Shown: positions 16,088 through 25,755 of the stretch, one piece after another | Layout of the letters: the number at the start of each line of letters is the position of its first letter | How positions within the stretch are numbered: position 1 is the stretch's first letter | NCBI RefSeq assembly: GCF_009451885.1 | Contig: NZ_WIAO01000012.1 | Location: 62,001 to 126,000 of the forward strand | Source: Glycomyces albidus | GTDB taxonomy: Bacteria > Actinomycetota > Actinomycetes > Mycobacteriales > Micromonosporaceae | Reading direction: 5' to 3' | DNA: 64,000 nucleotides | Position numbers and translations under genes: made by a program | The notes under the pieces: generated by a model | The model's input: only the letters and a program-made list of their open reading frames with translations | Database searches by the model: none | What the model was told of the DNA's origin: nothing

Positions 16088-17577
16088 TCGCTCGCTCGCC
16101 GCTGTTCCGGCTCCGGCCGCCGCGCCGGCGCCTCGGCCCGACCGGCCGCACCGGACGGCTGCGCCGACCGGAGCCGGACGAGCCGGGCGGCCGCGACCGC
16201 GATCCCCGCCAGGCCCGCGACCATCAAGGTCACCGTGAGCGGCAGCGCGAAGTAGAACACCTGCGGCCACGGGACCGTGCGCCCGCCCGAGATGAACGAG
16301 ACGCCCGCCGGGTAGGCCGCGAAGACGGCCGCGGGGACGAGCACCGGCACGAGCCGCAGCCCGATCCGCCACGCCCGGCGCCCGGCCCGCTTCTCGGCCC
16401 AGCGACGCGACCGGGCCACGCCCAGGACGCCGAGCGCGATCGCGGCCAGCGAGACGGCCCCGAGGACCAGTTCGAAGACCTGCCGGTCGCGCCCGGGCTC
16501 GGCGGGCGCCTCCCCGTTCGCGATGGCGGACAGGCCCTCCATGGCGGTCCAGGTGACGTCGGCGAGCCCGGCGCCGGTGGTCATCACCGCGATCCCGTAG
16601 CCGCTCTCGGGATCGATCCACTGGACGGCGTTGTAGGTCATGAGGTTCCCCGAGTGGTTCAGCGTCCCGTCCGATTCGACGCCCCAGCCCATGCCGTAGT
16701 CCTGGACCGCGGACGGCGTGTGCATCGTCGCGAGCCCCTCGGCGCTGACGAGCTGGGTGCCCTCGCCGTTCTGGCTGATGAGCCACCGGCCCATGTCGGC
16801 GGCGCTGGTGATGATGCCGCCGCTGCCGGCGTCGTCGATGAAGCCGGGTGCCTCCTCGCGCGGGATCCACAGCCCGAACAGCGAGTTGTAGCCGAGGGCG
16901 GGCTCGACGTCCTCGTCGCGGGTGGCGCTCTCGCCCATGCCGAGCGGCGTGAACACGCGCTCGTCCATGAACGACGCGAAGGACTGCCCGGAGGCGACCT
17001 CGACCAGCCGCGCGGCGACGTTGAAGTTCACGTTGCAGTAGGTCCAGTCGGTGCCGGGGTCGGCGGCGAGCGAGTCGTCGCCCAGGCGCGACACGTAGTC
17101 CTCGAGCGAGGCCGCCGACTCGAGTTCGACGACGTCGATGCTCGAGTCGGCGAAGCCGGAGGTCTGGTCGAGGAGCTGGCGGACCGTCACCTCGTCTGCC
17201 CGCGCATCGGCCATCGCGAACCCGGGGAGCTGCTCCGCGACCGTGCCGTCGAGCTCGATCGCGCCCTCTTCGACGAGGATCATGACGGCCATGGCGGTGA
17301 ACGACTTCGAGACCGAGGCGACGCGCATCGGGGTGTGCTCGGTGACCGGGTCGCCGTTCGAGTCGGTGCCGTATCCGGCGGCGAAGACGGTCTCGGCGCC
17401 GCGGGTGACGACCGCCGACAGACCCGGCACGCCGGAGACGTCGACGAGTTCGGTCAGGTAGGCGTCGAACGCATCGGGTGCCGCGGCGGTCTCGGCCCGC
17501 GCCGGGGCGGCGGGGGCGGCGATGGCGGCCGCGACGGCCAGCGCGGCTCCGATCAGCTTGGGGACCTTGAGATTCAC
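16075..17577 (-). CDS. Membrane-anchored serine hydrolase (class C beta-lactamase/PBP fold)
   Basis: 500 residues starting with GTG, with GGAG seven bases upstream. A Sec signal (AAPARAETA) is followed by a penicillin-binding-protein-like domain: SxxK as SVSKSF, YxN as YCNVNF and the third motif as NHSGN. After residue 370 come three hydrophobic segments, so the catalytic domain is outside and the C-terminus is membrane-embedded. Such proteins act as D-amino-acid peptidases or esterases; true lactam resistance cannot be assumed. It overlaps the kinase gene, forming a hydrolase-kinase-regulator operon that hints at wall-linked signalling. Confidence 0.88.
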   Translation of the reverse strand: MNLKVPKLIGAALAVAAAIAAPAAPARAETAAAPDAFDAYLTELVDVSGVPGLSAVVTRGAETVFAAGYGTDSNGDPVTEHTPMRVASVSKSFTAMAVMILVEEGAIELDGTVAEQLPGFAMADARADEVTVRQLLDQTSGFADSSIDVVELESAASLEDYVSRLGDDSLAADPGTDWTYCNVNFNVAARLVEVASGQSFASFMDERVFTPLGMGESATRDEDVEPALGYNSLFGLWIPREEAPGFIDDAGSGGIITSAADMGRWLISQNGEGTQLVSAEGLATMHTPSAVQDYGMGWGVESDGTLNHSGNLMTYNAVQWIDPESGYGIAVMTTGAGLADVTWTAMEGLSAIANGEAPAEPGRDRQVFELVLGAVSLAAIALGVLGVARSRRWAEKRAGRRAWRIGLRLVPVLVPAAVFAAYPAGVSFISGGRTVPWPQVFYFALPLTVTLMVAGLAGIAVAAARLVRLRSAQPSGAAGRAEAPARRPEPEQRRASEWAG

Positions 17578-17661
17578 AGGGTGGCTCCGTTCTTTCCGGG
17601 TTCCCCATGAACGCTATGGACGGATCGTCCCGCGAGCATCGGCAGAAAGTCGGGAACCACC

Positions 17662-17677
17662 CCTGACGAAAGTCAGG
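17662..17677. promoter_or_regulatory. Hairpin/dyad with GAAA loop in a promoter region
   Basis: CCTGAC-GAAA-GTCAGG is a perfect 6-bp inverted repeat. A second half-site-like GAAAGTC occurs at 17645-17651. It lies upstream of the serine hydrolase operon and could be an operator for the response regulator encoded there, or part of the terminator of the XRE gene. Confidence 0.4.
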
Positions 17678-17722
17678 TATCGGGACCGGCGGCCCTCGGC
17701 TGCGTCCGCTGCGGCCCGGCCG

Positions 17723-18616
17723 CTATTGAGCGCTGGCCTGTCGGTCGGGCCGGTCGGCGGCGCGCCCGCGCGCCTCTGCCTCCCGGGTCGCCGCCCAGGA
17801 TTCGAGGAGCGCGAACTTGTCGGCGGTGCCGGTGCCGGGCGGCGGGCTGTAGGCGACGATCTGGAGGCCGGGGTCGCCGGCCATCTCGAACACGTCGAAG
17901 GCGACCTCGAGGACACCGACCTCGGGGTGGCGGAAGGACTTCACGCCGGTGCGGTGCAGGTGGACGTCGTGCCCGGCCCAGTCGGTGCGGAACTGCGGGC
18001 TGCGGGTCGAGAGCTCGCCGATGAGGGCGGTCAGCTCCCGGTTGAGCGGGTCGCGTCCCGCTTCGAGCCGGATGATCGCGGCGACGGTCCGGCGGGCGAG
18101 CTCCCAGTCGACGTAGAAGTCGCGGGCCCGCCGGTCGAGGAAGACGAACCGGGCGATGTTCGGGGTGCCCTCGGTGTCGAAGTGCGGGGCGTACAGGGCC
18201 CGGCCCATGAGGTTGGCGGCGACGAGGTCCTGGGTCGCGTTGTGCACGATCGCGGGCACCGACATCGTGTCGAGGACCCGCTGCACCGAGGACCGCAGCG
18301 ACCGCTCGGACGGCGCGTGGCGGCGCGCCGCCGACCGCGGCGCGGTGCGGGCGAGGTCGAACAGGTACTCGCGCTCGGCCTCGTTCAACTGGAGCGCGCG
18401 GGCGACGGCGTCGAGGACGCCCGCCGAGGCGCCCCGGATGTTCCCGCGCTCGAGCCGCGTGTAGTAGTCGACGCTGATGTTCGCCAGCAGCGCGACCTCC
18501 TCGCGGCGCAGCCCCGGCACCCGCCGCTCCCCGACGTCGGGCAGCCCCGCCCGCGCGGGGGTGACGTTCGCACGGCGGGACACCAGGAAGTCCCGCACCT
18601 CGTCCTTCGAGCTCAT
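17723..18616 (-). CDS. XRE-family regulator with MmyB-like ligand-binding domain
   Basis: 297 residues. An N-terminal helix-turn-helix (VPGLRREEVALLANISVDYY, then TRLERGNIRGAS) is followed by a large domain with FDLARTAPRSAARR-like and FRTDWAGHDVHLHRTGVKSF motifs typical of MmyB-type proteins, which are thought to bind fatty-acid-like ligands. These are among the most expanded regulators of mycelial actinomycetes and commonly control an adjacent dehydrogenase or SDR gene. Here a broken SDR gene lies directly upstream on the same strand, 52 bases away. Confidence 0.92.
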   Translation of the reverse strand: MSSKDEVRDFLVSRRANVTPARAGLPDVGERRVPGLRREEVALLANISVDYYTRLERGNIRGASAGVLDAVARALQLNEAEREYLFDLARTAPRSAARRHAPSERSLRSSVQRVLDTMSVPAIVHNATQDLVAANLMGRALYAPHFDTEGTPNIARFVFLDRRARDFYVDWELARRTVAAIIRLEAGRDPLNRELTALIGELSTRSPQFRTDWAGHDVHLHRTGVKSFRHPEVGVLEVAFDVFEMAGDPGLQIVAYSPPPGTGTADKFALLESWAATREAEARGRAADRPDRQASAQ

Positions 18617-18668
18617 GGATCAACCGTAGTTCGGCCCGGGCCCGCCCGGGAGGTACGCGCAGAACCCC

Positions 18669-19384
18669 TCAGGCCGGCGTGAGGCCCGTGTGCGCCGCGA
18701 GCCGCTCCAGCAGCGCGTCCTGGAACGCCGGGTCGAGCGCGGCCGGATGCGGCTGCCGGGTGCGGCGGTGGAACCAGTAGCCGCCGCTCCGCGGACGGAT
18801 CTCCGAGGCCGGGGCGGTCGCGAGCCACTCCTGCGTGCGGTGGCCCTCCACGAGGCTGTCGGGCGCGCCGGGCCCGCCCATGCGCGTCGGCACCCAGCCC
18901 GGGTCGACCACGTGCGCCATCGCGTCCGGACGCCGCCCGGCCAGCGCCATCGCGAATGCGGTCACGTACAGCTTGCTGTCCTCGTACGAGCGGGCCGAAT
19001 CGCGGTCGAAGTCGACGCCGTCCAGGTCGGCCGAGCCGGACAGGTGCATCCCGCTGCTGAGGAAGATCACGCGCTGGGCGGCGGAAGCAGCGCGGTGAGC
19101 GCGTACGGCGCGACGATGTTGACCGCGTGCACGCGCGAGCCCCGGTAGACGCCCGCGTTGTGGATCACCGCGTCGAACCGGCCGAACTTCCCGGCCTGCT
19201 CGGCGACCGACACGACCTCGTCCAGGGACGAGAGGTCCCCGTACACGCCGCCGTGCACCCCGCTCGGCATGTCGCTGCCCGTGCCGCGCACGTGCGCCAC
19301 GACCTCGTGCCCCTCGCCCGCGAGCGTCTCGGCGGCCGCGAGCCCCAGTCCCGTCGATGCACCGGTGATCAAGATGAGCGCCAT
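18669..19384 (-). pseudogene. Short-chain dehydrogenase/reductase with a frameshift
   Basis: The N-terminal half (MALILITGASTGLGLAAAET, NAG in VIHNAGVY, up to VAPYALTALLPPPSA) ends at a stop at 19067, while the C-terminal half (AQRVIFLSSGMH, catalytic YEDSK, then DPGWVPTRMGG) continues in another frame to 18669. Restoring one base in the C/G-run around 19075-19085 joins the two into a normal SDR of about 238 residues with TGxxxGLG cofactor site and Ser-Tyr-Lys residues. Either the gene is inactivated or the run contains a sequencing error. Everything else in the protein is intact, favouring a recent event. Typical neighbour of an MmyB-like regulator. Confidence 0.82.
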
Positions 19385-19549
19385 AGCGGCCAATCCTAAG
19401 CGGCGCTCCGCGCCGTGGGAGGCACGCACAAGGCCCCCCAGCGGCCCCGCCGACCGGATTCACTTGGGACCGGCCCGGGGGGCCGTCCGCGGCGGCCGCA
19501 CCGCCGCCGCCGACCGGCCCGCCAATTCGAACCACGAGCGAGGAATCCG

Positions 19550-20590
19550 ATGACTCTCGTCAATGCCTACATCGCCACCTCCGCAACCGAGCCGCTCGTC
19601 CGCGGGACGGTCGAGCGCCGCGAGGTCGGCCCGAACGACGTCCTGATCGACATCGAATGGGCCGGGATCTGCCACTCCGACATCCACACCGTCCGCGGCG
19701 ACTGGGGCGAGATCCCCTACCCGATGACCGTCGGCCACGAGATCGCCGGCGTCGTCGCCGCGGTCGGCGCCGAGGTCACCCGCCACCGGGTCGGCGATCG
19801 CGTCGGCGTCGGCTGCATGGTCGGCTCCTGCCGCGAATGCGAGCAGTGCCTCGCCGGCAACGAGCAGTACTGCCTCAAGGGCATGATCGGCACCTACAAC
19901 GCCGTCGACGCCGACGGCACGATCACCCAGGGCGGCTACTCCGAGCAGATCGTCGTCGCCGAGGACTTCGTGCTCCGCGTCCCCGAGTCGATCCCCTTCG
20001 AGAAGGCCGCGCCGCTGCTGTGCGCGGGCATCACCACGTACTCGCCGCTGCGCCACTGGAACGCCGGCCCCGGCAAGCGGGTCGCCGTCGTCGGCCTCGG
20101 CGGACTCGGCCACATGGCCGTCAAGTTCGCCCACGCCATGGGCGCCGAGGTCACGGTCCTGTCCCAGTCGCTGAAGAAGCGCGAGGACGGCCTGCGCATG
20201 GGCGCCGACCACTACCACGCCACCGGCGACCCGGACACCTTCGCGGCGCTGGCGGGCTCCTTCGACCTCATCGTCAACACCGTCAGCTCCGGCATCGACA
20301 TCGGCGCCCACCTCGACCTGCTGAAGACCGACGGGACCCTGGTGAACGTCGGCGCCCCGTCCGAGCCGCTGCCGGTGCAGGTCTTCAGCCTCCTCATGGG
20401 CCGCAAGTCCTTCGCCGGATCGGCCATCGGCGGCATCGAGGAGACCCAGGAGATGCTCGACTTCTGCGCCGAGCACGGCATCGCGCCCGAAGTCGAGGTC
20501 ATCCCCGCCGACCGGATCAACGAAGCCTGGGAGCGGGTCCTGGCCTCCGACGTCCGCTACCGGTTCGTCATCGACGCCGGCACCATCTAG
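19550..20590 (+). CDS. Zinc-dependent NAD(P) alcohol dehydrogenase
   Basis: 346 residues of the medium-chain dehydrogenase family. Catalytic zinc ligands: C in [10 protein letters not shown] and GHEIAGVV; four structural-zinc cysteines in [17 protein letters not shown]; nucleotide-binding motif [20 protein letters not shown]. The sequence is of the cinnamyl/YahK aldehyde-reductase subgroup, which usually reduces aldehydes with NADPH. The ATG at 19550 has GAGG seven bases upstream; the longer frame is noncoding. It is transcribed away from the broken SDR gene, so a shared regulator is possible. Confidence 0.92.
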   Translation: MTLVNAYIATSATEPLVRGTVERREVGPNDVLIDIEWAGICHSDIHTVRGDWGEIPYPMTVGHEIAGVVAAVGAEVTRHRVGDRVGVGCMVGSCRECEQCLAGNEQYCLKGMIGTYNAVDADGTITQGGYSEQIVVAEDFVLRVPESIPFEKAAPLLCAGITTYSPLRHWNAGPGKRVAVVGLGGLGHMAVKFAHAMGAEVTVLSQSLKKREDGLRMGADHYHATGDPDTFAALAGSFDLIVNTVSSGIDIGAHLDLLKTDGTLVNVGAPSEPLPVQVFSLLMGRKSFAGSAIGGIEETQEMLDFCAEHGIAPEVEVIPADRINEAWERVLASDVRYRFVIDAGTI

Positions 20591-20680
20591 CGCCCGCCCG
20601 GCGACACGGCCGCACCTGGACGCTCCGCCGGGGGCGCGCGATGGGATCCTGGACCGGCGATCCAACGACGAGGAGAACCC

Positions 20681-21796
20681 ATGAAGCTCCGGAACCTCCC
20701 GCCGCTCGCGCTGGCCGCGGCGGTCGGTGTCGCGCTGACCGCCTGCAGCCCTTCGGAACCGGAACCGGAGGAGTCCGCACCGGAGTCCGCGTCGCCGTCG
20801 GCGCCCCCGACGTCCGAGGCCGCCCCGGCCGCCGTGCTCCCGACGGGCGAGCCGCAGGTCCTCGCCACCGGCCTCGACGTCCCGTGGTCGGTGGCCTTCC
20901 TCGGCGAGACCGCCCTCATCAGCAGCCGCGACGACGGCGACGTCCTGGAGCTCCTGCCCGACGGCGGCACGCGCGTGATCGGCACCGTCGACGGCGTCGT
21001 GCACGACGGCGAGTCCGGCCTGCTCGGCCTCGCCGTCGACGACCAGGGCCGGCTCTACGCCTACTCGACCGGCGAGGACGGCAACCGCATCGAACGCTAC
21101 GGCTTCACCGGCGAACCCGGCTCCCTCGCCCTCGGCACCGGCGAGACCCTGCTCGAGGGGATCCCCGCCGCGTCCTACCACGACGGCGGCCGCATCGCGA
21201 TCGGTCCCGACGGGATGCTCTACGCCGCCACCGGCGACGCCGGGAACCCCGACGACGCCCAGGACCTCGACAGCCTCGGCGGGAAGATCCTGCGCATGAC
21301 CCTCGACGGGGCCGTCCCCGAGGACAACCCGTTCGCCGGGTCGCTCGTCTACAGCTACGGCCACCGCAACCCGCAGGGGATCGCCTGGGCCGCCGACGGG
21401 ACCATGTTCGCCGCCGAGTTCGGCCAGAACACCTGGGACGAGCTGAACATCGTCGAGCCGGGCGGCAACTACGGCTGGCCCGAGGTGGAGGGCATCGCCG
21501 AGGAGGGGGACTTCATCGACCCCGTCCAGCAGTGGAGCCCCGAGGAGGCGAGCCCGAGCGGCATCGCGGTCGTCGAAGGCACGGTCTTCATCGCCAACCT
21601 GCGCGGCGAGGTGCTGCGTGCCGTCCCCGTCGCCGACCCCGGCACCGCCACCGAGTACTACGCGGGCGAGTTCGGGCGCATCCGCGCCGTCACCGCCTCG
21701 CCCGGCGGGGACCTGTGGTTCACCACCAGCAACACCGACGGCCGCGGCGACCCGAGCGGCGACGACGACCGCCTCGTCGGCGTCGAGGTCGGTTGA
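20681..21796 (+). CDS. PQQ-type sugar dehydrogenase lipoprotein
   Basis: 371 residues. A lipobox LTAC follows a hydrophobic leader, then a Glu/Ser/Pro-rich linker (residues about 24-52) and a six-bladed propeller of the soluble glucose/sorbosone dehydrogenase family (GLDVPWSVAFL, SGLLGLAVDDQG, YSYGHRNPQGIAW, FGQNTWDELNIVEPGGNYGW). Family members oxidise aldose sugars using pyrroloquinoline quinone. It is exposed on the cell surface. No PQQ biosynthesis genes are in the window, so actual PQQ use is assumed. A GH127 enzyme gene follows 77 bases later. Confidence 0.9.
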   Translation: MKLRNLPPLALAAAVGVALTACSPSEPEPEESAPESASPSAPPTSEAAPAAVLPTGEPQVLATGLDVPWSVAFLGETALISSRDDGDVLELLPDGGTRVIGTVDGVVHDGESGLLGLAVDDQGRLYAYSTGEDGNRIERYGFTGEPGSLALGTGETLLEGIPAASYHDGGRIAIGPDGMLYAATGDAGNPDDAQDLDSLGGKILRMTLDGAVPEDNPFAGSLVYSYGHRNPQGIAWAADGTMFAAEFGQNTWDELNIVEPGGNYGWPEVEGIAEEGDFIDPVQQWSPEEASPSGIAVVEGTVFIANLRGEVLRAVPVADPGTATEYYAGEFGRIRAVTASPGGDLWFTTSNTDGRGDPSGDDDRLVGVEVG

Positions 21797-21873
21797 GGCG
21801 CGCGATCGGGTAGATTGTCGACGTACATTTACCGATACACACGCCCCTTGCAGGGACGACCCAGAAGGACCCC

Positions 21874-24144
21874 ATGCACGCCTTCCCGCTCTCCCGCGTC
21901 ACGCTGCTCGACGGCCCGTTCGCCCGCGCCGTCCGCACCGACCTCGACTACGTCCTCGCCCTCGACCCCGACCGGCTCCTCGCCCCGTTCCTGCGCGAAG
22001 CCGGCCTCGAACCGCGCGCCGCGAGCTACGGCAACTGGGAGGACTCCGGCCTCGACGGCCACATCGGCGGCCACTGCCTCTCCGCGCTCGCCCTCCTGGC
22101 CGTCGCGACCGGCGAGCCCGAACCGCGGCGGCGGCTCGACCGCATGGTCGCCGAACTCGCCCGCGCCCAGGACGCCCTCGGTACCGGCTACATCGGCGGC
22201 GTCCCCGGCGGCGCGGCCCTCTTCGAGAGCCTGCGCGGCGGCCGCGGCGTCCGCTCCCTCGGCTCCAGCGACCACTGGGTCCCCTGGTACAACCTGCACA
22301 AGACCTTCGCCGGCCTCATCGACGCCCACCGCCTTCTCGGCCACGAGCAGGCCCTGGACGTGGTGGTCCGCCTCGCCGACTGGTGGCTCGACATCGCCGC
22401 CACGATCGACGACGACGCCTTCGAAGCCATGCTCGACACCGAGTTCGGGGGCATGAACGAGGCGTTCGCCGACCTCGCCGCGACCACCGGCCGCACCGAC
22501 TACGGCGACATGGCGGTCCGCTTCTCCCACCGCGCGATCCTCGACCCGCTCCTGGAGCGCCGCGACGACCTCACCGGGCGCCACGCCAACACCCAGATCC
22601 CCAAGGCCGTCGGGTACGCCGCCACCGCCGCCCTCCGCGGCGATTCGCAGCTCATGGAAGCCGCCCGGTACTTCTGGCGCGAAGTCGTCGAGCGCCGCAC
22701 GGTCGCCAACGGCGGCAACTCGGTCCGCGAGCACTTCCACGCCCCCGACGACTGCTCGACCATGATCGAGGACCGCGAGGGCCCCGAGAGCTGCAACACC
22801 TACAACATGCTGAAGCTGACCCTGCGGCTCGCCGAGGCCGGCCTCGAACCGGCCCACTTCGACTTCGTCGAACGCGCCGTCCTCAACCACCAGCTCGCCT
22901 CCCAGCACCCCGAGCACGGCGGCCTCGTCTACTTCACCTCGATGCGCCCGCGCCACTACCGCGTCTACTCCCAGCCCGACCTCGGCATGTGGTGCTGCGT
23001 CGGCACCGGCATCGAAGCCCAGGCCAAGTACGGCGAGTTCGTCTTCGGCGAGCACGAGGGCGCCCTCGCGGTCAACCTCTACATCCCCGCGGTCCTCGAC
23101 GCCCCCGAGTTCGGCGGCCGCGTCCGCCTCGACACCGACTTCCCCGCGAGCGAGGCCGTCCGCCTCACGTTCGACCTGGACGAGCCGGGCACGTTCACCC
23201 TCCGCCTGCGCGTCCCGGGCTGGAGCGGCGGCCTGACCGGCCTCACCGTCAACGGCGCGGCGGTACAAGGCGAACCCGTGCCCGGCGCCGTCCTCATCGA
23301 ACGGACCTGGCAGCGGGGCGACCAGGTCGCCTTCGCACTTCCGCTGCGGCTCAAGGCCGAACGCCTCCCCGACGGCTCGCCCTGGCAGGCGTACTTCGCC
23401 GGCCCCGTGCTCCTGGCAGCCCGGACCGGCGACGACCACCTCGACGGCCTCCTCGCCGACGACAGCCGCATGGGCCACGTCGCCCGCGGCCCGCTCTACG
23501 GCTTCGCCGACGTCCCGATCGTCGCGGACCTCCCTGCCGATGAGGTCCTCACCCGCCAAGGGCCGCTTCGCTACCGGCTCGCCACCGCGGACCCGGCCGG
23601 CGAGGTCGAACTCGTGCCCTTCCACGAGCTGCACGACAGCCGCTACACCGTCTACTGGCCCGTCGCCGAGCCCTCCCGAACGGCGCAGCGGCGCACGGAA
23701 CTGGCCGCGGCCGACCGCGGCTCCCTGGCCCTCGACCGCATGACCGTCGACCAAGTCGCCTTCGGCGAGCAGCAGCCCGAGAGCGACCACGGCTTCCGCG
23801 GCGAGGCCACCGCCGTCGCGGTCGACCCCGACGGCCGCCGCTCCCGCTCGACCACCGCCAGCATGGCCGTCACCCTCAAGGACCCCGACCGCCTCGGCCA
23901 GAGCCTGCGCATCGGCTACCGCCTCGCCGGCGGCCCGGCCGCCGTCGCGGTGCGCGTGGACGGCGTCCTCATCGCCGAGGCCCGCTGGGAGGACGGCCTC
24001 GAGTCCTTCGACGTCGACTACGGTCTGCCCGAAGCTGTCCGAGCGCAGCGCGCCGAGGCGCTCGACCTCGAGTTCACCGCCCTGGACGGCCTCCCGACCC
24101 CGGCGATCACCACGGTCCGCCTGATCCGCTGGATCACGCCGTGA
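21874..24144 (+). CDS. GH127 beta-L-arabinofuranosidase
   Basis: 756 residues, no signal peptide, so intracellular. The GH127 signature is complete: GGHCLSALAL, SDHWVPWYNLHKTFAGL, and the zinc-thiolate site E305/C307 in PESCNTYNMLKL with C374/C375 in MWCCVGTGIE; in characterised members one cysteine is the nucleophile. An (alpha/alpha)6 barrel spans about residues 1-410 and beta-sandwich domains follow. The family releases beta-L-arabinofuranose from short arabino-oligosaccharides. The upstream gap contains an AT-richer stretch with candidate -10 elements (TAGATT at 21811), and a strong hairpin follows the stop. Confidence 0.94.
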   Translation: MHAFPLSRVTLLDGPFARAVRTDLDYVLALDPDRLLAPFLREAGLEPRAASYGNWEDSGLDGHIGGHCLSALALLAVATGEPEPRRRLDRMVAELARAQDALGTGYIGGVPGGAALFESLRGGRGVRSLGSSDHWVPWYNLHKTFAGLIDAHRLLGHEQALDVVVRLADWWLDIAATIDDDAFEAMLDTEFGGMNEAFADLAATTGRTDYGDMAVRFSHRAILDPLLERRDDLTGRHANTQIPKAVGYAATAALRGDSQLMEAARYFWREVVERRTVANGGNSVREHFHAPDDCSTMIEDREGPESCNTYNMLKLTLRLAEAGLEPAHFDFVERAVLNHQLASQHPEHGGLVYFTSMRPRHYRVYSQPDLGMWCCVGTGIEAQAKYGEFVFGEHEGALAVNLYIPAVLDAPEFGGRVRLDTDFPASEAVRLTFDLDEPGTFTLRLRVPGWSGGLTGLTVNGAAVQGEPVPGAVLIERTWQRGDQVAFALPLRLKAERLPDGSPWQAYFAGPVLLAARTGDDHLDGLLADDSRMGHVARGPLYGFADVPIVADLPADEVLTRQGPLRYRLATADPAGEVELVPFHELHDSRYTVYWPVAEPSRTAQRRTELAAADRGSLALDRMTVDQVAFGEQQPESDHGFRGEATAVAVDPDGRRSRSTTASMAVTLKDPDRLGQSLRIGYRLAGGPAAVAVRVDGVLIAEARWEDGLESFDVDYGLPEAVRAQRAEALDLEFTALDGLPTPAITTVRLIRWITP

Positions 24145-24146
24145 CC

Positions 24147-24187
24147 GCAGCGGCCCGGGCCCGGGCGTGCCGCGCCCGGGCCGCTGC
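24147..24187. terminator. Bidirectional hairpin terminator
   Basis: GCAGCGGCCCGGGC at 24147-24160 pairs perfectly with 24174-24187 across a 13-base loop, between the convergent GH127 gene and the anti-sigma-like gene. Confidence 0.8.
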
Positions 24188-24219
24188 CGCCGACGACCGC
24201 CGAGGGCCAGACGCGCCGG

Positions 24220-25737
24220 CTACTCCTGCTCGTACTCCGCCGGGTCGTAGACCGGCGCCGGCAGCGACGCCGCGAGTGCGATCAGATCCTCGTACGCGAG
24301 TCCCTCGATGTCGCCCTCGAACATCGTGCTGAACTCGACGGCCCACCCGGCGGGGTCGAAGACCACGACCCAGTAGGAGCGGTTCTCGCCGACGCCGAAC
24401 GTCCGGGTCGCCACGGTCCGTCCGTCGACCTGCGTCTCCTCGCAGGTGTCGTCCTTGTCGTCGCCCGGTCCGCCGCAGTCCACCAGGTACGGCTCCGGGC
24501 TCGCCCCTTCCGGGGGGAGGCCGGGGAGCCACCCGCCGGGAAGGTAGTACGTCACCGTCGCGGACACGTCGTACCCGTCGGCGTACGGGTACGGCAGGTA
24601 GAGCGAGCCGTCGTACGCCCGGATGACGGAACCCGATCCCGCCTCCCGCTGCACGGCGCCCGCGCTGAAGAGATCGGTGCCCGGGTGCGCCGCGTCGATC
24701 ACCGCGACCGCCGCGTCGATGCTGGCCTGCATGTCCGCCTCGGCCCCGGCCTCCCAGCCCTCGTCGTACCCCGGGCCGGCGGGGATCTCGAGCAGGTCGT
24801 CGGCGGGGGCGAGTTCGCTGGTGTCGTACTCGAACTGCGGCATCGCGAGCATCGCCTCGGTGAGGTCGTCCACGCTCAACTCGCGGCCCTGGCCCGCGCA
24901 GTCGAGGTCCCATGAGGACCGCAGCGCCGACCCGTTCGGGTACACCACCGCCGCCTCCAGGGCGCAGCCGTGGTCCGCGATCATCAGCGTGCGGCCGTCC
25001 TCGAGCTCGTCGCTGGAGAACGCGGGGGCTTCGTCGGTCCAGGACGCCTCGTCCGAGATGAGGTGCTGCGGGAACCCGACGTCGCCGGTCGGCCCGGGCT
25101 CGGCGGTCCATCCGCCGGGCTGGAGCGCGGTGATCGTGAACGAGGGCTGCTCGGCCTCCTCGTCGCCGTCGGTCGCCCGGTAGCCGCGCAGGTACACCTG
25201 GCCGCCGGCCGCCGGCGAGTCCCAGCTCATGAACTGCAGCGGCTCGTCATAGAAGTCCAGTTCGGAGAGTGCCTCGTAGTAGCCGATGCCGAACTCCTCC
25301 ATGGCGGCCGCGATCTGGCCCTCCGAGGGGCGCGGGCGGTCGAGGGCGCCGTCGTCGAGGAAGCCGGCGTCGACGGCGAGGGCGCCGAAGGCCGCCTCGG
25401 CGGCCTCGTCGAGATCGGCCGGGAGGTCGTCCCACTCGTCCGCGTCGCGCTCCGGCGGGTACCCGGCCGTGGCCGGGTCGAAGTCGAACGGTTCGCCTGG
25501 GGGGAACCCCTGGTGCTCGGGCTCGTCGACCGGGTCGAACACGCCGGCCGAGAACGCGAGAACGGCGGCGACGGCCGCGATCCCCGCCGTGGTCGCGCCG
25601 CCGAGGACGGCGCGGTGGCGGCGGCGGGCGCGGTAGCCGTCGCGCATGATCGAGTCGAGGTCGAGCGGCGCCTCCCGCGGGGTCGTGTCGGGGCGGGCCT
25701 GGCGGAACAGGGTTCCGGTGTCGTCTTGCGGTTGCAT
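24220..25737 (-). CDS. Single-pass membrane protein paired with an ECF sigma factor
   Basis: 505 residues: about 45 cytosolic residues (with APLDLDSIMRDGYRARRRHR), one membrane helix at about 44-66, and a large acidic exterior part rich in Asp/Glu/Pro/Tyr with paired cysteines (HGCALEA, DLDCAGQG, VDCGGPGDD, DTCEETQV). I do not recognise the outer domain. The gene starts 18 bases after the sigma-factor stop on the same strand, a position often held by anti-sigma factors, but no zinc-finger HxxxCxxC motif is present. It may instead be the sigma factor's main target or a sensor. Confidence 0.75.
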   Translation of the reverse strand: MQPQDDTGTLFRQARPDTTPREAPLDLDSIMRDGYRARRRHRAVLGGATTAGIAAVAAVLAFSAGVFDPVDEPEHQGFPPGEPFDFDPATAGYPPERDADEWDDLPADLDEAAEAAFGALAVDAGFLDDGALDRPRPSEGQIAAAMEEFGIGYYEALSELDFYDEPLQFMSWDSPAAGGQVYLRGYRATDGDEEAEQPSFTITALQPGGWTAEPGPTGDVGFPQHLISDEASWTDEAPAFSSDELEDGRTLMIADHGCALEAAVVYPNGSALRSSWDLDCAGQGRELSVDDLTEAMLAMPQFEYDTSELAPADDLLEIPAGPGYDEGWEAGAEADMQASIDAAVAVIDAAHPGTDLFSAGAVQREAGSGSVIRAYDGSLYLPYPYADGYDVSATVTYYLPGGWLPGLPPEGASPEPYLVDCGGPGDDKDDTCEETQVDGRTVATRTFGVGENRSYWVVVFDPAGWAVEFSTMFEGDIEGLAYEDLIALAASLPAPVYDPAEYEQE

Positions 25738-25755
25738 GTCGTCGTCTTCCTTCAG

